A DNA stretch of 64,000 nucleotides from Bacillota bacterium (GCA_023390335.1 JAEWCZ010000013.1:167896-231895); one strand, 5' to 3'. Positions 53,940 to 63,710 are shown, counted from the stretch's first letter. Program-made: numbers and translations. Notes: a model not told the origin generated them from the letters alone.

Positions 53940-54926
53940 ATGAAAACCATCAAGGTGCTATCAATTGACGGGGGCGGTATCAGAGGGCTTATTCCAGCTA
54001 TGATTCTTGCCAAAATAGAAGAGATGACGTCTCAACCAATTTGTAAATTGTTTGACTTAATTGCAGGAACTTCAACAGGAGGAATACTTTCACTCATGCT
54101 AACGGTACCGTCAAAGGAGAAAAACGGTACTCCTGCTTATACGGCCAATGACCTTATCAAATTATATACTGAAAACGGTAAGAAAATATTCTCCAGTAGT
54201 ATATTTCACAAAATTGCCTCTATGGATGGAATATCTGAAGAAAAATATCCCGCTAAGGGAATAGAGTCTGTTTTAAAGGAATACTTTGGAGATGTAAAGC
54301 TATCAGAAGCCTTGACAGATATAATTGTGCCATCATATGAACTAAGTCTTAGAGAGCCTTATTTCTTTAAAAGTACACATGCTAAAGACGAAAGTAGGGT
54401 AAATAAAGATTTTTACATGTGGCAAGTGGCAAGAGCTACATCTGCAGCACCTACATACTTTGAGCCATATAAGCTGGAAATCGGCCAAAAGGACGGTGCA
54501 GATTATTATACTTTAATTGATGGCGGCGTATTTGCAAACAATCCGGGCATGTGTGCTTATGCAGAGTCGAGAGTACTTTATACTGATACTCCGGACATAC
54601 TAATGCTTTCACTTGGAACAGGGGAACTTAACCGCTGTATTCCTTACGACGAAGCAAAGGACTGGGGTCTTATGAAATGGGCAAAGCCGATTCTGAGTAC
54701 AGTATTCAGCGGGGTAAGTGAAACGGTTGATTACCAACTCAGGCAGATATTAACGGATGACAGGTACTACAGGATGCAAGCCAGTCTTGCACAGCTTGGG
54801 AGCGATGCAATGGATGATGCCAGCGAGGAAAACATACATGAACTGAAGCTTCTGAGTCTTAGTATAATTGAGGAGTGGCTAAGAAATGGGAAATTAGAAA
54901 AACTGTGTAAGCAGCTCACTGAATAG
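53940..54926 (+). CDS. Patatin-like phospholipase
   Basis: Cytoplasmic protein of 328 residues. The patatin fold is shown by the oxyanion loop DGGGIRGLIPA, nucleophile Ser in AGTSTGGIL and Asp in IDGGVFANNPG. It should hydrolyse acyl groups of phospholipids or lysophospholipids. No signal peptide is present. Similar proteins serve as CBASS effectors, but no CD-NTase or cap genes lie nearby, so a housekeeping or lipid-turnover role is preferred. AAAGGGG lies ahead of ATG 53940, and a terminator follows. Confidence 0.9.
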   Translation: MKTIKVLSIDGGGIRGLIPAMILAKIEEMTSQPICKLFDLIAGTSTGGILSLMLTVPSKEKNGTPAYTANDLIKLYTENGKKIFSSSIFHKIASMDGISEEKYPAKGIESVLKEYFGDVKLSEALTDIIVPSYELSLREPYFFKSTHAKDESRVNKDFYMWQVARATSAAPTYFEPYKLEIGQKDGADYYTLIDGGVFANNPGMCAYAESRVLYTDTPDILMLSLGTGELNRCIPYDEAKDWGLMKWAKPILSTVFSGVSETVDYQLRQILTDDRYYRMQASLAQLGSDAMDDASEENIHELKLLSLSIIEEWLRNGKLEKLCKQLTE

Positions 54927-54942
54927 TATTACATAAAAAAGT

Positions 54943-54979
54943 ACGGTTACTCTTATTGTGTAGGGTAACCGTTCTTTTT
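54943..54979 (+). terminator. Rho-independent terminator after the patatin gene
   Basis: ACGGTTAC (54943-54950) pairs with GTAACCGT (54965-54972); a T-rich tail (TCTTTTT) follows. It faces the broken gene on the other strand. Confidence 0.85.
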
Positions 54980-54989
54980 CCTTTATGGT

Positions 54990-55611
54990 TTATCTTTTTA
55001 AAACCTTTTGATTGTAAGCGACTTCCAAAGCTTTTCTGTCAAATACGATCTGATTTATTGATATACTGTCCCTATCAAAATCAATAGTTTTACCATTCCT
55101 AGTAATATTGTATTCATCACTTAAATCATCTTCACTTATCCACTGCTCTCTAAATTTTAGATACTTATCATTAGAAGGTTGATTGTGCGGCCCTTCAGAA
55201 TATTCTGTAATTCCATCCAGGTCTATAGGCTCAGGTTTGGGGAGTTCATCGGTTATATCAATTTCGCCAGTATAAAAAGTGATTGTAATGCCCCTTTCCT
55301 TTTCAATAAATTTTTCTACAATTTTGGATGCATCCTCGGAGACACTCTGATAAAACATCCAATCATAATAAACCTTCCCAAAGGTCTTTGCCAGCCAATC
55401 CAAGGAGTAACTGCTATCGTTTACCAAACTACTTAATTTTGAAGTACCGGAAAAGAACTATATATATCGGCCCTTTTGTTTTTAAAAGTTCTCCCGTTAT
55501 ACTTCCATGTAATAACCTGATTTAGATTTGCTTTGTCTAAGAGTAATTGTTTTAAAAGATACAATTTGTCCTTTGGAGGAATCTATAAAATAGATAGATA
55601 ATTTAGACTCA
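54990..55611 (-). pseudogene. Broken hypothetical gene, 5' end cut by an IS relic
   Basis: The last 145 codons are open (54990-55427, first residues VNDSSYSLDWLAKTFGKVYY, ending NQKVLKR), but no start with a ribosome site exists. Reading back on this strand, coding-like sequence continues in two other frames: ITWKYNGRTFKNKRADIYSS (about 55460-55520) and LSIYFIDSSKGQIVSFKTIT (about 55530-55605). Joined with two frameshifts they make one plausible protein of about 200 residues. Beyond 55612 the sequence becomes an IS3-type transposase end. So this looks like the 3' part of a gene cut by an insertion and then decayed, unless the frameshifts are assembly errors. The protein family is not recognised. 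Confidence 0.6.
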
Positions 55612-55784
55612 TCAGTCCTCTTTCTCGATGATAGGAGAATAAAGTTTAATCCATTTATAAATAGTTTGTTCATTTAAGCCATATTCATTAGATAGCTTAC
55701 TAACCGGTGTACCGGCATTATAGAGATCTACAATTTGCTGTTTAAATTCTTCAGTATATATCTGTTACCTGATTTGTGGCCCAT
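55612..55784 (-). mobile_element. IS3-family transposase OrfA relic
   Basis: On the minus strand the sequence encodes MGHKSGN then, after a 2-base shift near 55758, YTEEFKQQIVDLYNAGTPVS and SKLSNEYGLNEQTIYKWIKL, ending IEKED-stop. This is the helix-turn-helix of an IS3-family OrfA; the C-terminal half and OrfB are missing. Frameshift and truncation make it non-functional. Confidence 0.8.
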
Positions 55785-56060
55785 GCGAACACATCCTATC
55801 AATAAAAATTTTATATGCCGCACTTCAAGTATCCACTAATTTATGCTAACATCACAGCAAATTAATAATATTCATTAACGACTTTAGCTCTACCATAACG
55901 AACCATTAACTCCAATATATCCTCCCATGCCCATATATGTTGCATTGAGGCAAATATGCACCTGTTGATATAATCTAAAACGAAATGAATAGTATTGCTT
56001 TAAGACAAAAATAGTAAGATTTCATTACTTTTGAGTGAAGTACTGTTCATAAATATTTTA
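55785..56060. other. Gene-free gap with a possible coding fragment
   Basis: No complete gene is visible. On the minus strand a 46-codon open stretch (55862-55999) reads like the C-terminal end of a protein (QHIWAWEDILELMVRYGRAK, then VVNEYY-stop) but has no start or ribosome site. I do not recognise it. The 3' end of the gap holds the AGGGGG site for the RHS gene and presumably its promoter, which I cannot pin down. Confidence 0.4.
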
Positions 56061-56074
56061 GGGGGTTATATTTA

Positions 56075-59000
56075 ATGTATAAAGCTAAGTCATTTATACG
56101 GTATGTTTCGCTAATTCTTTCTTTAGCAATTCTTTTTACTTCAGTACCACTGGAATCGTTTGCAAATAGCTCCGGTAGCAAAGAAGTCAACTCAACACCT
56201 GCAATTCAGGAATTGGAAAAACAAAATCAGCAAACAGTAAAAGAGGCCGACATAATAGGCGAAGACATTAGTAAAAGAGATATATCAACCAAGCACTTTT
56301 TAAAAGATGATATGTCTTATGAAGCAGTTATTTATCCAATGCCAGTGCACTATAAAAAAGATGGCAAATGGACTGATATAGACAATTCTTTAGTATCACT
56401 AAAAGATGATCAGAACTTAGAAATCCTTGAAAACAAAGACAATGAATTTAAAATTAAACTGGCAAAAAATACATCTTCAAAAAGGCTTGTACGTATTCAA
56501 AAGGATAAATACGAAATATCCTGGAATATCGTAGATGCAGCCAAATCTCCAGTCAAAGTAAATGATGATACAGCTACACTTCTTAAATCGCTGAACAAAA
56601 ATGAACAAAAGAAGACTCTTACAAAACTAACTTCCACTATCGAATATCCAAACGTATTTGAAAATGTTGATTTTCAATATATCCTTTATCCTACGGGAGT
56701 AAAAGAAAATATAATTCTTCAAAAACCCGTACAGAAACCAGTTTTTAAATTAGCATTAAATGTTAGGAATCTTGATATTAAGCTGAATGAAGATAAAACA
56801 ATCTCGTTTTATTCTAAGGAAAAACCATCTGAAGAAGTATTTAGGATGGATGCTCCGTACATGTTTGATGCAAAGAATATATATTCTAACAGCATCGAAT
56901 TGGAGCTTGTTAAGGAAAAGGAAGGATATACATTAACAATTAAACCAGATCAGCAATGGTTATCTGACCAGAATAGACAGTATCCAGTAGTTGTTGACCC
57001 TGAGGTAATAACTCCAAATGATACAAGTAATATCCATGATACCCATGTAACATCATCGTTAGATCAAAATTACTATTTACACGACAGGCTTCCGGTAGGT
57101 ACAAAGTCTACCACAGGTATTAACAGAGCATATATAAAATTTGATCTGCCTGCTTTGACGGCTGCTGATATGGTTATAGATGCCAACTTGAAATTACAAA
57201 GCAGGGAGACCAATTCAGGCACATATCAGACAAATGCATATGATATATTGGCAGATTGGGATAATAAGACCTTAAAGTGGTCAAACCAGCCTGCTGCAGG
57301 AAATACCATCGAAGATTTTCAGATGGTGAATACTGTCGGGGAATATTCCTGGAATATCACTTCAGTAGTGAAAAAATGGTACACCACCAATAAAAACTAT
57401 GGTGTAATGCTTAAAACTAATAATGAATCAGTTCTTGGTTATACAGATTTTTATTCCTGTGATATAGATGAGAGCCTTGAAGCCAAGAGGCCAAAGGTTT
57501 CAATAAGCTATGTAAACAATGCAGGTCTTCAGGATTACTGGTCATATCATTCAATGGATTTGGGCAGAGCTGGAACTATAAACGTCAATGATTATAACGG
57601 TAACTACGTGTTGGTTCACAATGATTTGGAAACTACTGGTTCACGTATGCCAATTTCAATAAACCATGTATATAATAGTTATCAAAGGGGAGCAACATTA
57701 GGATATGGACAGGGTTGGAGACTAAATATCCGACAGACTATACAAAAGCAAACCATTAATGGTCAGCTTTATTACATCTATGTAGACGGTGATGGAACAA
57801 GACATTACTATAAGTCCGGTACATCTCCTATGGGTGCTGAATCAGGAATAGATCTGAAATTAACAGTCAATAGTACTACCACCTTGACATTGGAAGATAC
57901 TTCATATAACAAAATGTCATTTTCAACAATAGGGACAGATACAAATAATTTTTATCTTAAGAGTGTTACTGATAAAAATGCCAATTCCATGGTAATTGAC
58001 TATCAAGGAACAAAACCAAGCATGGCTACCGATGGAGCAGGAAGAAAAGCCACATTAACATATAATACAGATGGAAACCTTTCATTAATAACTGATCCGG
58101 CGAACAGGGTAACCCGTTTTGATTATACCGGTGCTAACCTTACTAAAATAACCTATCCGGACAATAAAGTTACACAATATAATTATACAGCCAGTGGAAA
58201 TATAACGGATGCCATAAACCACGACGGTTACAAAATGAGTCTTGAGTATTACTTGGAGGTTCCATACAGAGTAAAAGTCATTAAAGAGTCTCATTCGGAT
58301 GGAACTCAGGGACAAAAAATTACAATGGAATATGGCAGTAACACTACAACCTTCACAGATATGGAAGGTAGAAAAAACATTCTCCAATTCAACAATGAAG
58401 GTAATACACTTAGTGTTAGAAATGAAAACGGAGATGTATCAAATTATAACTATGGATCTGCAATTGGGAAAGATAAAAATAAGCTTACCCTGGAGACAAA
58501 ACTTCATGCAACCTCTAAAAACTATTTGCAGAATCATAATGCTGAGAATGAAGGTATATGGGCTACAAGATCAGGTAATGGTTCTCAGGGAAATGCTGCT
58601 TATGAATCCGGTGAAAAATATTTAGGAACCAAATCATTAAAAGTAACCAAGTCCAATGATCAAGGTTTTCACAATTGGGAGCAGAAAGTTACACTGACTA
58701 AAGGAAAAACCTATACACTATCAGCATATGTAAAAACAACGGATGTATCTAACACTGCCGGAAAAGGTGCCGGACTATATATAAGCTATACGGACAGCAC
58801 AGGACAGCCTGTTATATTAGAAACAAATTATCTTACAGGTCCAAAAGACTGGACACGGCTGGAAAAGTTCTTTACACTGCCCTCTGATGCCTCATCGGCA
58901 GAAGTTACAGTAGGTGGAACATTAATTCAGGAGACTGGTACGGCATATTTTGATTCCTTCCAATTAGAGGATGGGAAAGTGGCAAACAGCTACAATCTTG

Positions 59001-61981
59001 TAGAAAACGCCAACTTTACCTATGGAACAACAGCACCGGATTCCTGGTCGGCAGAATATTTTGATGAAAATGACGGAGTAACTTCCGATCCTGGACCACA
59101 TCCAAAAGGATTGGATAACAAGGTGCTGCAAATCACTGGCTCTGGAACCTTAAGTAAAAAGGTAGTCCAAACCCTTAACCTGTCAGGTAAGACAGGGGAC
59201 GTCTTTTTCCTGGGAGGCTGGGCAAAAGGAAATGCTGCATATTCTAATGGAAAGAGTATATACAAGGTAAGTCTTGAAATAAAAAGTAATACTGGCGCCC
59301 AATGGTTCCATGCCTTCTTTAATGAAGACACACCTGATTGGCAGTACACTAGCAATACAATAGTAGCAGACAGAGATTACACAAGTATCAGAGTGTTCGT
59401 CATCTATTATAACAATGCAAATACAGCAATGTTTGATGGGATACAACTATTCAGAGAAAACAGCTATCAGTATGAATATACAAACGGAAATTTGACCGGT
59501 ACTACCAATCCTGAGGGAATACCTGCCAGTAATTCATATTCGGGAAATGATCTGACAAACAGCACTGATGAAAACAGTTACACCACCTCATACACATATG
59601 ACACAAAACATAATTTAAAAACATCTACCTCACAAGAAGGTACTGTTACTACGTATGGATATGACGGCGCTGGAAACACCACAATTACAAAAATTGGCGA
59701 TGATGCTCTTAAAATACAATCCAATTCTACCTATGACAGTGCAGTAGGTACGGAATATAAAGGTGGTAACTATCTTAAAACAGCAACTGATCCCATAGGA
59801 AATACAGTAACTTACAATAATGACTGGAAAACCGGAAATCTTACTTCCTTTATAGATGCAATAGGAAATACGACAAATTACCAGTATGACGGAATGGATC
59901 GCTTAAAAGAAGTAACTGCATCAGCAAGTGGAGTAATAATATCCAATACCTATGGATATACTGACCAGAGCGGTAACAGTACAGATATGCTACAAACCAT
60001 AGGTCACAATAGCTTCAGCTATAACTTTCTATATGATAAGATGAGAAACCTTACCGGAGTAAATGTAGGAAGTAGAAATCTGGTTAGCAATATATATGCA
60101 AATTATACTGATGGTACGGGTACAAGCTACAATACAAGCCGATTAAGTCAGGTTCAATTTGGAAATGGTCAAAAAATATCATATGACTATGATTTACTTG
60201 ATAGAATGACCCGTAAAAGTATAAACGGTGTTAATAGGTTCACTTATGACTATGATGAGAATGGAAATATAGCTCTTGTAACAGATAACAGAGATAACAC
60301 AACAACGAGGTTCCTTTATAATTTATCGGATTATCTAACTGAAATACTTGATTCACATGGATATCAAACAAAGTTTACGTATGATGATGTCGGAAATATT
60401 AAAGATATAACTGAAAAAATTGGAACAAATAGTTATAACACCTCTTATTACTTAAATAAAGACTATAACCCGGCAGAAGTAGTCTTTGGTAATAGTAAAA
60501 TGAAATATAACTATATTGATCCTGCCTCAGGTAAGTCAGTCGGGAGATTATATAATAAATCAATAGAGGTTAACGGAAAATCTATCTATACAACAAGCTT
60601 TTCATATAAAAAGGGATATATAACTGTAGGAAATGCAAGTACGAATGTCATTGACCAGATAGATAATAACGGTAACAAAATACAGTATGATTATGACAAA
60701 AACGGAAACATAAAAACTATCACAGCAGAAGGTAAAGTCCTGAGTTATGATTATAATGAATTTAACGAACTAATACGTGAAAACAACATTAGTACAGGAA
60801 ATACTGTAATTTACAGCTACGATGTGGGAGGAAACATAACAGAGAAAAAAATATACCCATATACTACAGAAACTGTACCTGGTGGAACCCCCGAGGTGAT
60901 ATCCTACACATACGGAGACAATGAATGGAAAGACCTTCTGACAAATTTCAATGGGAAAGCTCTGACTTATGACCAGATAGGTAATCTGGAAAATGACGGA
61001 ACCTACACGTACACCTGGGATGAAGGACGACAGCTTGCCTCAATGAACAAGGCCGATCAGGAAATCAACTTTAAATATAATGAGGACGGAATAAGAACAG
61101 AAAAAATAGTAAATGGCAAAACGACAAAATATCACCTTCTTGGCGATAAAGTAACCTATGAGACTGACGGCACAGATAGCATTTACTACACTTATGATGC
61201 CAATGATAATCTCATAAGTATGAATCTCAACGGAACTGAATATTACTATATACGAAACGGACAACATGATATTATTGGGTTGTTTGACAGTACTGGATCC
61301 CAGATGGTAAGCTATAGCTACGATACATGGGGTAACATTTTATCAATAGATGGAACTTTAAAGGATACAGTGGGTATTAAAAACCCATACCGTTACCGTG
61401 GATACAGGTATGATGCTGAGACTGAATTGTATTATCTGCAGTCAAGGTATTATAACCCTGATATGGGAAGGTTTATTAATGCTGATGGAATAACTGGTGT
61501 ACAAGGCGAGATTTTTTCACATAACATGTTTGCGTATTGTTTGAATAATCCTATTAATAGAACTGACGATTCTGGTTTTTTTAGTTTCAAAAACAATTTT
61601 TATTTGGGAGTTGGTTCATCATTTGGATTCTCTTTATTTGGATCACTTTCCCTAAAGAATTTAAGTTGTTCAGTAGGTGGTAGTATCTCATGGAAAATAA
61701 CTGCAGGTTTCCTTGGCCTAACAATTGGAATGCTTGCAACTGGTCAAGTATTAAATAGGCTGGTAGCTGGTTGGCTCATCAGAAATACATTTTTAAAGGA
61801 GATAATTTTTGATGTAATCAAAGTATCTTTTATAGCAAGTTTAGTATTTAAACAAGTAACAGGTTTGCTAACTAAAGGAATTAAAAAAATTGTAAGTTAT
61901 GCAGACAAGTATATATTGAAGATTCCCTATGCTAGTTATGTGGTATCTAAAGGTACATTTCGATTTAGTTTTAATATTTAG
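56075..61981 (+). CDS. Secreted RHS-repeat polymorphic-toxin-like protein
   Basis: Giant protein of 1968 residues. Order: signal peptide (1-30, ending ESFA), N-terminal region (about 80-310), DNRLRE domain (about 315-475; SSLDQNYYLHDRLPVG), an RHS start region (about 500-810), two CBM4/9-like modules (about 815-970 and 972-1130), then many YD repeats (about 1135-1760; YDxxGNI patterns). The RHS core reads NPYRYRGYRYDAETELYYLQ, SRYYNPDMGRF and CLNNPINRTDDSG. The last 137 residues form a unique tip with hydrophobic, Gly-rich segments (SFGFSLFGSLSL, TAGFLGLTIGMLATGQVL, VSFIASLVF). This is the WapA/RHS design: a secreted shell with a variable toxin at the end. The tip lacks known nuclease motifs and may target membranes (inference). 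A small membrane protein gene follows. Confidence 0.9.
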   Translation: MYKAKSFIRYVSLILSLAILFTSVPLESFANSSGSKEVNSTPAIQELEKQNQQTVKEADIIGEDISKRDISTKHFLKDDMSYEAVIYPMPVHYKKDGKWTDIDNSLVSLKDDQNLEILENKDNEFKIKLAKNTSSKRLVRIQKDKYEISWNIVDAAKSPVKVNDDTATLLKSLNKNEQKKTLTKLTSTIEYPNVFENVDFQYILYPTGVKENIILQKPVQKPVFKLALNVRNLDIKLNEDKTISFYSKEKPSEEVFRMDAPYMFDAKNIYSNSIELELVKEKEGYTLTIKPDQQWLSDQNRQYPVVVDPEVITPNDTSNIHDTHVTSSLDQNYYLHDRLPVGTKSTTGINRAYIKFDLPALTAADMVIDANLKLQSRETNSGTYQTNAYDILADWDNKTLKWSNQPAAGNTIEDFQMVNTVGEYSWNITSVVKKWYTTNKNYGVMLKTNNESVLGYTDFYSCDIDESLEAKRPKVSISYVNNAGLQDYWSYHSMDLGRAGTINVNDYNGNYVLVHNDLETTGSRMPISINHVYNSYQRGATLGYGQGWRLNIRQTIQKQTINGQLYYIYVDGDGTRHYYKSGTSPMGAESGIDLKLTVNSTTTLTLEDTSYNKMSFSTIGTDTNNFYLKSVTDKNANSMVIDYQGTKPSMATDGAGRKATLTYNTDGNLSLITDPANRVTRFDYTGANLTKITYPDNKVTQYNYTASGNITDAINHDGYKMSLEYYLEVPYRVKVIKESHSDGTQGQKITMEYGSNTTTFTDMEGRKNILQFNNEGNTLSVRNENGDVSNYNYGSAIGKDKNKLTLETKLHATSKNYLQNHNAENEGIWATRSGNGSQGNAAYESGEKYLGTKSLKVTKSNDQGFHNWEQKVTLTKGKTYTLSAYVKTTDVSNTAGKGAGLYISYTDSTGQPVILETNYLTGPKDWTRLEKFFTLPSDASSAEVTVGGTLIQETGTAYFDSFQLEDGKVANSYNLVENANFTYGTTAPDSWSAEYFDENDGVTSDPGPHPKGLDNKVLQITGSGTLSKKVVQTLNLSGKTGDVFFLGGWAKGNAAYSNGKSIYKVSLEIKSNTGAQWFHAFFNEDTPDWQYTSNTIVADRDYTSIRVFVIYYNNANTAMFDGIQLFRENSYQYEYTNGNLTGTTNPEGIPASNSYSGNDLTNSTDENSYTTSYTYDTKHNLKTSTSQEGTVTTYGYDGAGNTTITKIGDDALKIQSNSTYDSAVGTEYKGGNYLKTATDPIGNTVTYNNDWKTGNLTSFIDAIGNTTNYQYDGMDRLKEVTASASGVIISNTYGYTDQSGNSTDMLQTIGHNSFSYNFLYDKMRNLTGVNVGSRNLVSNIYANYTDGTGTSYNTSRLSQVQFGNGQKISYDYDLLDRMTRKSINGVNRFTYDYDENGNIALVTDNRDNTTTRFLYNLSDYLTEILDSHGYQTKFTYDDVGNIKDITEKIGTNSYNTSYYLNKDYNPAEVVFGNSKMKYNYIDPASGKSVGRLYNKSIEVNGKSIYTTSFSYKKGYITVGNASTNVIDQIDNNGNKIQYDYDKNGNIKTITAEGKVLSYDYNEFNELIRENNISTGNTVIYSYDVGGNITEKKIYPYTTETVPGGTPEVISYTYGDNEWKDLLTNFNGKALTYDQIGNLENDGTYTYTWDEGRQLASMNKADQEINFKYNEDGIRTEKIVNGKTTKYHLLGDKVTYETDGTDSIYYTYDANDNLISMNLNGTEYYYIRNGQHDIIGLFDSTGSQMVSYSYDTWGNILSIDGTLKDTVGIKNPYRYRGYRYDAETELYYLQSRYYNPDMGRFINADGITGVQGEIFSHNMFAYCLNNPINRTDDSGFFSFKNNFYLGVGSSFGFSLFGSLSLKNLSCSVGGSISWKITAGFLGLTIGMLATGQVLNRLVAGWLIRNTFLKEIIFDVIKVSFIASLVFKQVTGLLTKGIKKIVSYADKYILKIPYASYVVSKGTFRFSFNI

Positions 61982-62006
61982 TTTATTTAACAGCTATGAA
62001 TTATAC

Positions 62007-62051
62007 CTATGTACTACTACATCGAAATTTTTGAGCTGTAGTAGTACATAG
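62007..62051 (+). other. Hairpin between RHS gene and the small membrane gene
   Basis: Perfect 15-bp stem: CTATGTACTACTACA (62007-62021) pairs with TGTAGTAGTACATAG (62037-62051), with a 15-nt loop. No T-run of more than three follows. It could partially separate expression of the toxin-like and immunity-like genes or be an RNA stability element. Confidence 0.7.
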
Positions 62052-62110
62052 ATTTGAATTATTGTAATAGTCCAAATTAATAAAAAATGTACTAGGAGGT
62101 ATATGGTATT

Positions 62111-62320
62111 ATGGGTTCTTATATAATTTTATTAGCTGGTGTATTCCTACTATTATTTAGTGTATTTAATATTAAAAAAACACTAAATATGCTAAGAAAA
62201 TTAAATGAAAAGAGTTTAGGTATGATTATATTTAGTTTAACTGTTCCAATAATTTCAATAATTATTGGAGTATTTTTTCTTTTCATTTTTTTGTTAAGTT
62301 TATTTGCTACAAATAATTAA
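62111..62320 (+). CDS. Small two-helix membrane protein, candidate immunity protein
   Basis: Protein of 69 residues with two hydrophobic helices (about 4-20 and 40-64) joined by a basic segment (NIKKTLNMLRKLNEKS). AGGAGG at 62094-62099 serves ATG 62111; an ATG at 62103 is too close and stops at once. In polymorphic toxin loci the gene directly after the RHS protein usually encodes immunity to its tip. A membrane location suits a tip with hydrophobic segments. I know no family for it, so the role is inference from position, topology and a good ribosome site. Confidence 0.6.
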   Translation: MGSYIILLAGVFLLLFSVFNIKKTLNMLRKLNEKSLGMIIFSLTVPIISIIIGVFFLFIFLLSLFATNN

Positions 62321-62400
62321 ATAAGAGAATAATGATATTTTACGGATAGATATATGTCTATAATGATATGACCTATACCCGATGAATTGGCAACACAAAA

Positions 62401-62510
62401 TTAAACAATATTTTTCAGGTTATCCATTTTATACTGATACGGTGTTTTGTACCCCAGAGAGGAATGAATTCGATGGCTGTTAAACTACTTCACATAATCT
62501 GTGTAATGAT
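62401..62510 (-). mobile_element. IS3-family OrfB C-terminal relic
   Basis: On the minus strand the sequence encodes FNSHRIHSSLGYKTPYQYKM then DNLKNIV-stop, the usual end of an IS3/IS150-type transposase. A TAG at 62485-62487 interrupts it where Trp or Tyr is expected. The catalytic part is absent. Confidence 0.8.
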
Positions 62511-62586
62511 CAAGTGTAGTGGTATATTAAACTTGTAACATCTCTATCTAATGGATTATATTATCTATTAGAAAAGGAGAATTTAT

Positions 62587-63345
62587 ATGCATCGTTTTAC
62601 TGAAGACACCAAGAAAAAAGTTGTTAAGCAACACCTACAGGATGGCTGTACCATCGCAAGCCTTGCAGCCGAATATGGATCATCCCATGCTACCATTTCC
62701 AACTGGATTAGAAATTACCGCGAAGAATGACAAATAATGATGAAGCAAAAAACGAATACGACATTATGGCTCAAAAGCTTCATATATATAATGAAATTGA
62801 AAATATTTATCATGAAACGGGCGGTATACTTGGACATCGAAGTATGCGAGTTTTTCTTGAGCGCAAAGAAATAAAACTAAGCAAAACCACCGTTTATAAA
62901 TATATGAACCAGGAGCTAAGGCTTCTAACGTACCTGCCGGAGAAAAGGCCCGGGATACAGAAAAGGTCATGCTCACAAAATCTTCACCAACCTTGTAAAT
63001 CAGGATTTTAAAAGTCACAAGATTAATCAAGTCTGGTGTACTGATTTTACATATCTTTCTCTGTCAAATGGCACGCTTCAGCAGTTTATTCTGTTCTGCC
63101 AGGAACATCACATTACGCAAAGTATGAGTCGTGCAGGATGTCCATATGATAAGCACCAATGGAGCGTTATTTCAACAGCCTAAAAAATGAGTTAATAAAC
63201 CGCTATTATTTTGGGACAGATGAAAAATTAAACAAAGCAGTTGCAGAGTATGCCTATGTCTGGTATACCAAATCCGGCCCCATTCATTTAATGGTTACAT
63301 GACACCTATTGAGGCAAGGTATCAATTAGAATTAATTAGATTGTA
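62587..63345 (+). mobile_element. Degenerate IS3-family element (orfA/orfB)
   Basis: A second, plus-strand IS3-type relic. OrfA begins ATG 62587 with AAAGGAG ahead (MHRFTEDTKKKVVKQHLQDG, then EYGSSHATISNWIRNYREE-stop). It passes into LHIYNEIENIYHETGGILGH of OrfB after an internal deletion and frameshift (open frame 62727-63011), then continues in other frames as VNQDFKSHKINQVWCTDFTY, ERYFNSLKNELINRYYFGTD and PHSFNGYMTPIEARYQLE. The first catalytic Asp (CTDF) and a Glu-containing block (ERYFNSLKNE) remain, but the region holding the second Asp is deleted and at least three frameshifts are present, so it is dead. No clear terminal inverted repeats were found. Confidence 0.85.
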
Positions 63346-63595
63346 TTTTTATTTTCGGCTCATTAGGTCAAAAGACATAATCTTTTTCATATTTATATTT
63401 CTCCGTTTCTAAAACTATAGACTGTATATTATATAAATTTTAGAGTAATTACCAGCTCGTTACAAGATTTTACAGTAATCGGCTATTCAAATTTGTAATG
63501 AGAAAAGAGTATTTGGGTGTTACAAATAGAAATCCTCATGAATAATATAGTATAAAGTGGGTAATTTAAAATATAGGGTTATCATGGGCAAAGTT
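63346..63595. other. Gene-free region upstream of the rRNA promoters
   Basis: AT-rich, with no open frame, repeat or hairpin that I can support. It marks the border between the accessory island and the rRNA promoter region. Confidence 0.5.
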
Positions 63596-63599
63596 GTGG

Positions 63600-63628
63600 T
63601 TGATATGGAAGTATAGCGATGGTATACT
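63600..63628 (+). promoter_or_regulatory. Tandem rRNA-type promoter P1
   Basis: -35 TTGATA (63600-63605), 17-bp spacer and -10 TATACT (63623-63628). AAGCTGTCTCG begins five bases after the -10, at the expected transcription start, and recurs at the same offset after P2. Confidence 0.75.
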
Positions 63629-63710
63629 AACCAAGCTGTCTCGAACGACGGTGTTTAAATCAATCAAATTAGGTTAAGTAACTTACCGAAAATTGGATTG
63701 GAATTGTGTG

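Noticed and set aside
53940..54926. Patatin phospholipase as a CBASS (CapV-like) antiphage effector
   Set aside because: No CD-NTase, cap2/cap3 or other defence gene lies nearby; neighbours are a YitT-family protein and a broken gene. A single patatin gene is common in clostridia.
62401..63345. A functional insertion sequence downstream of the RHS gene
   Set aside because: Stops, several frameshifts and loss of the segment carrying the second catalytic Asp make it inactive; no terminal inverted repeats were found.
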